Assembly: GCA_944548615.1 (NCBI GenBank)
Contig: OX155961.1
Span: 22,586,773-22,650,772, forward strand
Origin: Micropterix aruncella
Taxonomy: Eukaryota > Arthropoda > Insecta > Lepidoptera > Micropterigidae
Direction of reading: 5' to 3'
Length of the DNA: 64,000 nucleotides
The first letter of the stretch is position 1; the number at the start of each line of letters is the position of its first letter. The notes below the pieces were generated by a model, which was not told the DNA's origin, did no database searches, and saw only the letters and a list, made by a program, of their open reading frames with translations. Both the position numbers and the translations under genes were made by a program. Positions 55,735-64,000 of the stretch are shown one piece after another.

Positions 55735-55903
55735 GCATTTCAAACATGTCGATCGAATGCAATAACAAGACACACGCTTGTACAAATGCTACACGCACAC
55801 CTAAATATAAACAATTTACAGTAGTGTTGGTTGAAAGAGATTGTCGTATGATAATAAATCCGCCCAATGTGAAATTTCACGATAAAGAGTAGAAACAAAC
55901 ACA
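55735..55903 (+). mobile_element. SINE-derived body, tRNA head lost
   Basis: GATCGAATGCAATAACAAGACACAC...CGCCCAATGTGAAATTTCACGATAAAGAGTAGAAACAAAC follows, with about 20% differences, the minus-strand body of the SINE at 10367-10636. The tRNA-like part is missing. Confidence 0.65.
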
Positions 55904-56067
55904 TTTTTGTAAAGAGTCTACTTATTGCGATTTCATTGACATCTCAGAGATTGTTATAAAAAGACATTCTTACAAACTATGTAAGTACTGTATAGTATTA
56001 AATATCAACACTTGAAAATCATGTTTTTGACATGGTCAAAAGACTTACTTACTAGCAAGAAATATTT

Positions 56068-56070
56068 CAT

Positions 56071-56102
<32 letters not shown>

Positions 56103-56447
56103 GAATTAATTACTATAAAACATTGATTAGCTTACAAAAATAACAGGAGCCGAATGGCAAAACCTTAACCTTTTGCTTATTTGTTTCTGTCACCCAACTG
56201 GGACTAGCCCGTTCTAGGGTGGACAGGACTCCAATATTACAATCAAGTTTGCTTGATTGCTTGGTTGCCTACAAATGTACAAGTTTTAGTAAAAAGCTAA
56301 TGACACTAAATTGCCCTAAAATGTGGTCTTCAGAATAAAATAAAAAAAATAATAATAAAAAAATATTAAAAATATATAATAAATAAAATGCAATTCCATT
56401 ATTAAATCGGCAATAAATATAATATAAAATTCGATTAAATAATATAA
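56068..56447 (-). repeat. Family F, reverse copy
   Basis: Reverse complement of 37985-38362 at high identity, including the (AAAT)n tail (plus view TTTATTTATTTATTTA at 56068-56100). It has an additional CAATCAAGTTTGCTTGATTG palindrome at 56241-56260. Confidence 0.8.
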
Positions 56448-56811
56448 ATAAAGTTTGGATCCCAGGGTGGGGCTGTAATTTAATCTCTCATGAAATCAAT
56501 AAGAGCGGAGGAGTTTTCTAAAGTTAATCGTGGCGAGGCAGAAATTATAATCAGCCGATCTTCTCCGCCATTTTGCCTTTTATTAGTTCAAGGTTGAGCT
56601 TCGAGAGCGGTAAACAGATACCTAATGTTGCGCCGGTTTTTCTTATTTTTAAATGGTTTTTTCCTTAAAATTTCGTTAAATTACTAAATTCGCCTTATCT
56701 ATTTTATAAAATTTACCGGTCTAAATTCGAGGTCACAGATTCAAGAAACAAAACACATGTAGACTGTTGATACGAAAGCAAATGCATGCATAAGAAGGGT
56801 AGGTATCCATT
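56448..56811. other. Unassigned
   Basis: No recognisable feature. Confidence 0.3.
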
Positions 56812-57010
56812 CAAATTCAAATTCAAATTCTTTATTTACAAAAAATCATAGTATTAGTTACAAATGAATTAAACCTAACCTAACTGGATCGCACGAGACG
56901 TCCGCACTAAGGTAGGCTCAGAATCGTATAATTAAGTACTGCCTAATGCTAAATAAAAAAATTCGTTGAAGAATGCCGTGAAAAATAAAATCAAGTAAAG
57001 TAAAATTTTA
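56812..57010 (-). mobile_element. LINE 3' end with (TTTGAA)n tail
   Basis: Plus view ATTCAAATTCAAATTCAAATTCTTTATTTAC at 56812-56840 is the reversed hexamer tail plus polyadenylation-like region, in the style of the other LINE tails here. The coding part is absent. Confidence 0.55.
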
Positions 57011-58339
57011 GTAAAAAAAAATACGTGTGGCACTCGGGAACTGCCGCGGTAAAGCTATTGCATAGCAATTTTAACAACTTATGCAATTATAATTATTTAT
57101 TTATTTTATTTTTTCTGATATCAGATAACTGCGCTCCATCGGAAAACGTTGAAATTAATCTGAATCATTTGCGGCTGCGGAAGCAAATGATTCAGAATAA
57201 TTTAAACGTCTTCCGATAGATCGCCGCAGCACGAATTTTTTATTCGATATGGCAAAAAAAAACGGATTATTCGAAAAAAATCGTAGATAAAAAGATAGAT
57301 AATTAAATTATCTTTAAAATGGTGCAGGTTTCATAATAATACGCCTGATAGTATTTGCGTAGTAGTCGTTTTTGTGTTCGGTTAGACCTAATTTCACAAA
57401 TCAATTACACTATGTAATATAAACAAAATGTAAAATATTCAAAGCTAAGAATATTAGAAAAATGTTCTTGTTTAACATATATTTTTTTCGAATCGTAAGC
57501 AGTACTCGTTTGGACGTAATTATCAGTTTAAAATCATTAATTTTTGTTAAGAAATTTCTTCATTCGGTCGCCGCGCTGGCCTAGGCCCGCGATAAAAGCT
57601 ATGCAATAGCTTAAAAATAAAATTTCAAATTATCTAAAAAGGTATGTGATAATAATAATAATAATATATAATAATCATAAATAATAATAATCATAAATAT
57701 ATGGTAGGTTAATAATATTGTATTAGGAATGTTAAGTTAGATAGGAATAAAGCAAATTAATTTTTCGGTTTCTTTCCTTCCCTGGGTGATCAACCAGTGG
57801 GTTAGTCTTTTTTTGTTTATATTTATTTTTATATTAATACCTTGAGTATAAATGCCGGGTATATCCTTAGTTTTATTGAACAACGACGGTGCCAAGTAAA
57901 GAAAATGTCTTTATCCTTTAATTTCTAAATCAACAAATCCCCAGGGTTTAACCCTTTGAAGACCATAAGTTTTGCAGTAGAGTATGGAAAATGTTGATAC
58001 ATAAAACTGTTAAAGGGCGATGCAAATAACAAGTAGGTTAGTCAAAGTTTTGTAAATATTGGTTCAATAGAATTTGTGTAAATTAAAGGTACATAAGAGT
58101 CTCTGTGGTACATAAAGATGCAAAATTACAACTTTTCCAAAATTGTATTATTTTTTTATCGAACTCAGACAACGTACTAAAAAACGTAATTAAAGAAAAA
58201 AACATCGAATTGAAAAAACGCCATAAATATTTTATTTCATTATTTAAAATCACCAGAGTTCGTTGGTCATTTGCGATATTAAAATAAAGTACATATATTT
58301 TTAAACAATATTTCTTTATACGAATATTAGTTGTACCTA
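57011..58339. other. Unassigned, with an (AAT)n patch
   Basis: 57026-57065 (GGCACTCGGGAACTGCCGCGG...AAGCTATTGCATAGC) and 57590-57615 (GCCCGCGATAAAAGCTATGCAATAGC) share inverted words and may be ends of an element of about 590 bp. (AAT)n lies at 57650-57700. A minus ORF 58083-58424 is unassigned. Confidence 0.3.
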
Positions 58340-58990
58340 TATGCCGACCAGTTGAAAAGGTGGATGAGATGAAATATCTCGGAGTAACTGTAGATGAGAC
58401 ATTGAGCTGGAGGAACCACGTCAATATTCTTAGAGCAAAAACCAGGAATTCCAGTTATGTTTTTCGTGAATTACGAACTGTACTGCCGAAAAACCTGCTG
58501 AAATCGGTTTACATGGCAAATTTTTCAGAGCCTTTTGATACATGGAACGATTGCTTGGGGTGGATGCACCAAGCAAGTGATTGAACCTTTAATCAAAGCT
58601 CAGAAATTGATCCTACGGGTTATAAATAAAAAGCCCCCTAGACATCCCTCTTTCCAGTTATTTCGAGAATATTGCGTGTTTCATGTACACCAATTGTATG
58701 TGAAGCAAGTTCTATTGATATTTCATAAATTCAAACACTTACAGCCTATGGACCAACAAGTAAAAACTACTAGAAGTTCTGGGGCGGGGCAGTTTTTGGT
58801 ACCGCGTGTGAGAACTTCACTCGCACAAAGATACTTTAATAATACTTCGCTCCAAGACTCTATAATAATATAGAAATTACGATACAGAATTTAGTTAACA
58901 TGGTAGCATTTAAAAGAGCAATAAAAAAGGGCTTGATCGTTAAAGGACCACTCTATGACAAAACGGAATTTAACAGAATTTTTGATTAGG
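58340..58990 (+). pseudogene. LINE ORF2 C-terminal half, frameshifted
   Basis: Reads VDEMKYLGVTVDETLSWRNH, ...FRELRTVLPKNLLKSVYMA; a frameshift near 58530; then IAWGGCTKQVIEPLIKAQKL, ILRVINKKPPRHPSFQLFRE, FLVPRVRTSLAQRY; a second shift; and NNIEITIQNLVNMVAFKRAI. The order is that of a CR1/Jockey reverse transcriptase from the thumb onward. Same group as the split LINE at 28465-29790 (AQKLLLRVIHRKNRRHPS). Confidence 0.85.
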
Positions 58991-60289
58991 TAAAATTAAT
59001 AAATAAAAAGCAAATACTTAGATTTTGTTTTATTTATAAATATAATAGACGTATATGTGAGGTTTAAGACTAGAGGTAATTCAATTTAATTTATTTGTGT
59101 ATATTAGTATTTTATATTAGTATGTAGATTTATTTTAAATATGTATTTATTGTATTTATGTATTACTATATATTGGTGTTGGGTTTAATATTAATTTCTT
59201 ATTACTATATTTTTTTTGTATGTTGGTATCACTCTTATTTGTATTATGCAAGAATGAATGTTTTGGACTTTATACCAATAATAATTATATAACCGAACGT
59301 CATACATGTGCTAAGTCAAATATCAGCATCCCTAGATACGGGCGTTCTTGCTCAGTTAGGTATGCGATGATCCAACGGCTATGGGTTCAACTTGTTTTTC
59401 CTGCACGTTTTATTGTACTGTACACCGAATATCATAGCCATTCGTCTGTAAATCATGTTGTTTAAATAAATAAATAAATAAAATTAAGATTCTGATGACT
59501 CAATAGCGTGGAAAGAATATGATTTATAAATTATTCGTAATCGATAATTTATAAAATGGCTTTGAATTTATGGGACACATACGTATGTCACATGGTCTGT
59601 ATAGGGTTAACTGTATTATTATCCAAGAGGGAATTAAAAAGAAAAGAAAATACAGACAAAGTAAGGCAAAGGAAAAAATCTAAGGCAAAGGAAACGTGTC
59701 ATTAGCAAAGTCAGTTTTATTACAATTTATTATAGAATACTAGCTAAATCAGACCACTCTTTGCTGTAGCTCAGTCTGATATGAAATGAATGAGAAACGC
59801 ACACGTTAAAGCACACCAAAGGACTTTTGTCGCGTGTATTCGAAAAAAGTATTGTGTCAAAATTTCATTGACACAATACTGCTTAAATTCATTGACACAA
59901 AACTATAAAAACACGCGTATTCGAATGCAACGTTCTGTCAAAATTTCAAGTCAATTGTCGACTATTTTTCGAGTTTTGCGAGCACAAGCATACGTAGGCT
60001 GAATTTGTATAAATAAAGAAGATTTCGAGAAATAATATCCGATAAACATAGATCTGCCGACGGACAAAGCCAAGAACCAAAGTCAACAATAAGAATTTCG
60101 AAATGACATAACCTATGTCAATGATATAGTGAATGATATACTACATACAGGAGCTATGGAGGTCACGATGAGCTTGTGCGATTAAGGAAGAGATCATTGT
60201 GTCTCTCTTAACTCATCTTTCTGATTAAGAGTCTACTCAAACATCAACCGTAAGGTCCTATTGGTGGATCGAAGTCTGAATCGATGGTG
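58991..60289. other. AT-rich; short hairpin and (AAAT)n tail
   Basis: AGTATTGTGTCAA at 59848-59860 is complementary to 59868-59880, and TTCATTGACACAA repeats again at 59889. An (AAAT)n tail lies at 59462-59482 without a definable body. The 59220-59465 and 59790-60002 ORFs are unassigned. Confidence 0.35.
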
Positions 60290-60593
60290 ATTGTGGCTAT
60301 AGACGTACATCAACGAGGAGTCTTATCTCCCTTGCTTTTCTATTTGTTTATAAACCCGAATGCTAAAGGTCTTATTTCGTTATATCATCTATATGACGAT
60401 GATATGTAAATAAATGCCCAACTGTGACCGAATGAATGCTCTCCCAATGGCATTTGTCACATGAACTTCGACCGAGTTACAAAATGGGCGGACTCCCATG
60501 GCATACTCTTAAATTTCAGAAAATCCTAAGTTATTTTGATAGGCAGACAGCAGTTAATGTCCTATTAACATACGGGCGTTGCCTCCTATTTAA

Positions 60594-61078
60594 CCCTTGA
60601 GTACACTCGCGGTTTTGGCACACGTATGTCCACTAGTGGGGTTGTTTTGTACCCCTTTTCTTTTTTAGTAAAATTTTAATATAAATGAGAAATTATACAT
60701 ATTTCTTATTTTAGCATAGGAATAAAACGCCATTTGAGAATCGAATGTCTTTAATATTATTCCAATTGATAAAACATAACAAAACTTATATAAAATTTTC
60801 ACAAAGACAACCGGAAATACTACCCTTTTCAAATAAAGTAAGCTAAGCTAAGAAAATATGCACTTTCACACAACCTTGAATCATGATTAAATGTTTTTGC
60901 ACTAGAAATAATAGTCGTTTCATAAAATACATGATAAAATTAGGCCTAATTTTAGAAACACACTCTCTCGCGACACTGAGATTACATGGACGCCCAACGC
61001 CAACACCCGCGCGACTACAGAATTAGTGTGAAATAGATCTCGTGGGTTACGTTTGTACCCCGCGACTGTAGTCAAGGG
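60594..61078. mobile_element. piggyBac-type MITE, 485 bp, TTAA duplication
   Basis: CCCTTGAGTACACTCGCGG at the left pairs with the right end (CCCTTGACTACAGTCGCGG reversed). Both ends abut TTAA (60590-60593 and 61079-61082). TTAA targets and CCCTT ends are the piggyBac signature. No transposase. Confidence 0.85.
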
Positions 61079-61086
61079 TTAAATTA

Positions 61087-61190
61087 ACGACAATGTTTGT
61101 TTGTTTGTTTGTTTATACTCTTTATTGTGAAAATGTCACAATGGGCGGGTTTATTGTCATATAACAATCTCTTACAACCAACCCTAATGT
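61087..61190 (-). mobile_element. SINE 3' end with (AAAC)n tail
   Basis: TTTGTTTGTTTGTTTGTTTA (61094-61113), then CTCTTTATTGTGAAAATGTC and GGGCGGGTTTATTGTCATAT match the reversed 3' end of the SINE at 10367-10480. It is strongly 5'-truncated. AATGT flanks it on both sides (61091 and 61186 regions), a possible short duplication. Confidence 0.7.
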
Positions 61191-61270
61191 CACAGAGTAC
61201 CTACTCTAAAGTTGTTAAAAATCTTGGTTTTCTCCTTGACGGTTGTCTCTCTTGGCAGAGACAAACTAAT

Positions 61271-61829
61271 GAAGATTTCGGGGGTCTTTTCGACGTAATA
61301 AAACTCGCGATGTGTAGATTGCATTGTCGGTTGTCTGTAAGAAATTGCTTAGTCAATAAGTCCGCCGTTGTGAATAATTGTGCGATCCATAAATCGTTTT
61401 TATATTGTAATGTACTGAATGATCTCAGACATTATACAAATAGCTAGTCGCAAATGGTGGTTAGCCTATATATTTTGGTGCCTCTATATTTTTGGTTCTG
61501 TTATTTTTCAATCACTTGAGAACCTATAGTCCTTCTGCGTTGGATAATTTCGTTTGAGCCTCGCAAGATTTAGTCCTCGCACATCTGAATCTGGGTCGGT
61601 CGACCTGCGGTTTTATTGTTTTTTTTACGCGCACAACGACCGGACCGCACAATGGGATAATCGCCTCTCCGCCTATAATTATAGACTGTGGCTTATCATT
61701 CCATCCACTTACAGAACTACCGGCCTGTGTATCTTTCCATCGAACCAGAGTTTGGTTCCGTCGTTGGTTGTATTAACACTGTTTCACAGGTTATTATACT
61801 GTTAGCTTTGAAATAGTGAAAGGTTCAGT
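61271..61829. other. Unassigned; may continue the LINE
   Basis: The frame is open in pieces (61097-61447, 61554-61805), but the residues do not clearly fit a LINE C-terminus. Left open. Confidence 0.3.
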
Positions 61830-62100
61830 TAGTTGTAGACGTTAAAATCGAAAAAGTCGATCCCCAGCTCATACGAAGCCGCGGGTACAGCAAAATTCTC
61901 GAAGACGAAACTGAAGAAGAAGAAGACTAAGACGTTAAAATCGAAAAGGTCGTGACATCCCAAGACTTTCCAGGCTTTCCAGGCCAGGACTTCTCCCGCC
62001 CGCTTTACCCGCACCCACCCGAAAAAGTCGATTCCCAGCTCGAGCGAAGCCGCGGGTACAACTAAATTCTCGAATAAATCGGCAAACTTACCGACGCACA
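61830..62100 (-). repeat. Direct duplicates with Helitron-end-like words
   Basis: GAAAAAGTCGAT(C/T)CCCAGCTC...CGAAGCCGCGGGTACA occurs at 61849 and 62021. The words resemble the Helitron end at 3820-3848, but no CTAG follows. CCAAGACTTTCC at 61960 links it to family D. Confidence 0.5.
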
Positions 62101-62160
62101 AATAACTACCATTATCATCGCCTGTCGCTATTTAATGTATTTTAGACTGCTCAACAAAAA

Positions 62161-62990
62161 AAGAGTGTAATGAGTTAAAGGTTAATTTATGCATGTTATC
62201 CGTTTCTTGGACCGATTTAGAAGTGTGTGAAATTGTTAGAAACGTTACGGCACAGGGTGCCTTAACTGTCCAAATATCAAGTAAGTAGTTGTAGTAGGTA
62301 GTCTAAATGTCTAAATGTCCAAATGTCAACAAATTAACATAAATATATCGTATTAGGGTCAAATGAAAGGCTTGACTGAGTGCATTCCGGAAATAAACAT
62401 GTATCTATATGCAGTGGCGGATCCAGAAGGGGGGGGGGGGGGGGGGGGAGCTAAGGGGCTGAAGCCAACCCCCAAAATATAAATAAACAAAACTTTCAGA
62501 TTTGTTACTGAACTGTATATTAAAAATCTGTTAGTTCAGTCTAATTTGGTAGGTATACCTAATATCTTAATGTAGTTGCACTACAGGATTTTACGAATAT
62601 TCTGGAATTATTGTTATATACTGATATAGCTATTAGCGAGACCGACCCTCAGCCCCCCCCCCCCCCAAATATAAATCCTGGATCCGCCACTGTCTATATG
62701 GATAAATACATAAACCACAAATATTTTCATAAAAAAAACCGTAATAAAAAAATATAAATTATATAGTTCACTTTCTGTAACGGCAGTCGTGTTTTTTGTA
62801 ATTTTTAATATGTTTACTTGTTGTAGTATTTTCGTGGTATTAAAATAGCATATTTCAAAGGCTTAATTTTATTTAATATGGCGAACTTAAAATAATATTT
62901 GCCCAGCTTGTTTATGAGATATTACGACCAAAATTTCACAACATGATTTCGGTCCAGCAAGGCTTACGTTACCTTCATTTAGGGGATGAC
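62161..62990 (-). repeat. Family B unit, reversed, carrying a hAT MITE
   Basis: Reverse order of 19660-20290: 'tttcttggaccgatttagaag', 'ggtgccttaactgtccaaatatcaagta', 'aaatgtccaaatgtcaac', 'gcattccggaaataaacatg', then after the MITE 'ataaaccacaaata', 'ccgtaataaa' and CACTTTCTGTAACGGCAGTC. The continuation at 62820-62945 is shared with 53735-53900. Confidence 0.8.
62412..62692. mobile_element. hAT-type MITE, 281 bp, 8-bp target duplication
   Basis: The ends CAGTGGCGGATCCAG and CTGGATCCGCCACTG are perfect 15-bp inverted repeats. TCTATATG flanks both sides (62404-62411, 62693-62700). An 8-bp duplication and CAGTG ends are hAT signatures. Just inside each end is a homopolymer (G run at 62429-62448, C run at 62653-62666). 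No coding. Confidence 0.92.
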
Positions 62991-63639
62991 TTTTATTTAA
63001 CCTAAAAATAAATATATTCTGAATGTACTTAGAGTTTTATTGTAACTATTCACCCTTGTGAATGTCACAACAATGGGAGCTTGTCACAACCGTGGATACA
63101 TGCAAGTTTTTAAACTGTTTACTCGCAATATCTTTTTTAAGCTAGTCCACTGTTCGTATTTAATAGTCATATCAATAATATTATACAAAAGTTAAAGTAG
63201 AAAAAAAGAAAAAGTTATATTTTTAAATTTTAAAATCGTTGCATTTGAGAATCACCGATATACATGTTAACACTCATTAGTTCCCCGGTGGCTAAGACTT
63301 AATGGCGGCAAGACATGGAACAATAGTGGAAAATCGTGCTGAATGGTTGTTTTACAAGGATCAAATGCGCTTCCACTTAACACGCGATGCGATTAACCCT
63401 AGTTGCTTGTAATCCCACACTAAGTGCAGGCCGCTTTAAATAGTAACCGCTGGAAAAGGTTCTGTTATCGGTCTCAAGTCGCCATGAACCTCGTTTCCTG
63501 CGTGGAAAGTCGAAATAGGTCGAGGTTTTAATATAGAAAAGAACCATGCTTTCGATGTGCCTAACAGTCGAATATAAAGTCGATTGCATGCGCATTCGTT
63601 AACCAAGCATTATTAAAGCACTGGCTAGTTTTATTTTAA
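62991..63639. other. Unassigned
   Basis: The minus ORF 63377-63595 has no recognised domain. Confidence 0.3.
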
Positions 63640-63725
63640 AAATAAACCAGCTTAGAGGAATTCCTACGCTTGGAATAGTCGAAATTAACCAACATGACTA
63701 CTCAAATATGTATATAAACTAAAAT
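63640..63725 (-). mobile_element. LINE 3' UTR scrap
   Basis: AGAGGAATTCCTACGCTTGGAATAGTCGAAATTAACCAACA parallels 41095-41140 and, reversed, 26085-26135. Confidence 0.5.
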
Positions 63726-63945
63726 TACACAATTAAATAAAATTACTACTTGAATATGTATGTAAATACCTACATTATAAGTTATACATACAAGAAGGTT
63801 GGACATCCGAGCGTAGATTACTAAGTTATATGTAATAAACAAAACTTTCCGATATATTCATTCGAAATTCTTCGACAATTTCACAAATTATCACATGTAC
63901 TATCGTACATCTCGTACTAATACTCAATGCGAATTTGAATTCGAA

Positions 63946-64000
63946 GACTATCGCGGTTGTTTGACATTATAAATAAGATAAAACGAATTTACCGCGTGAA
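63946..64000 (+). mobile_element. Penelope-like end, cut by the window
   Basis: CGAAGACTATCGCGGTTGTTTGACATTATAAATAAGATAAAACGAATTTACCGCGTGAA matches the start of the PLE fragment at 47790. The rest lies beyond the window, so this may be a longer element. Confidence 0.75.

Larger units (their letters stand above)
60290..61270 (+). pseudogene. LINE reverse transcriptase (R1/I-like) split by two insertions
   Basis: VHQRGVLSPLLFYLFINPNA (family GVPQGSVLSPLLFxLFIND), LYDDDM (decayed YADD), MNFDRVTKWADSHGILLNFRKS (family L..i..Ws..hgl.LN..KS) and VILIGRQQ. After the insertions it continues STYSKVVKNLGFLLDGCLSWQRQ (family YS..VKNLG..lD..LsW). The catalytic YADD is changed and several stops are present. 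The interruptions are the TTAA element at 60594-61078 and a SINE tail at 61087-61190. Confidence 0.8.

Overview
This window looks like intergenic or intronic DNA from an insect, most likely a moth or butterfly. The evidence is a strongly AT-rich background, compact non-autonomous Helitrons ending in CTAG/CTGG, a tRNA-derived SINE with a GCCCGGTGCATAGTGG head, CR1/Jockey-type LINEs with 5-7 nt tandem-repeat tails, Penelope-like element (PLE) scraps, and hAT and piggyBac MITEs. I recognise no intact host gene, no functional tRNA or rRNA, and no CRISPR array. Species and lineage are inference. Repeat families are labelled A to F and H1/H2 here because they cannot be named without a library.

Layout. 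1-10.7 kb: Helitron end, mariner transposase remnant, 120-bp repeats, the first family A copies, LINE scraps, and an inverted duplication (3.5-4.2 kb versus 9.7-10.3 kb) with a SINE beside it. 10.7-22 kb: two Helitron ends or elements, a nearly open LINE reverse transcriptase, another A copy, and families C and B with a LINE nested in C. 22-36.7 kb: three A copies, an A copy inside a LINE reverse transcriptase with a 14-bp target duplication, several LINE C-termini, a 71-bp PLE micro-insertion, and a complete 744-bp Helitron. 36.7-49 kb: A inserted in A twice, very long (AT)n tracts around a perfect 295-bp-arm palindrome, a 653-bp TIR element, and a PLE endonuclease fragment with inverted arms. 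49-64 kb: LINE fragments carrying a palindromic MITE and a piggyBac-type MITE, 119-bp tandem repeats, and family B carrying a hAT MITE.

The strongest candidate for something undescribed is family A. It is a GC-richer element of about 0.67 kb, present at more than ten loci, non-coding, and without a poly-A tail. Several copies are truncated at the 5' end while keeping the 3' end. Four insertions carry target duplications of 13, 14, 13 and about 19-23 bp, which is LINE-type integration. Its 3' end keeps two small hairpins, and its 5' head carries sequences resembling pol III A and B boxes. Extra copies of its 3' end are repeatedly stacked on existing copies. It behaves as a tailless SINE-like or LINE-derived parasite. 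The nested insertions also give a readable order of invasion.
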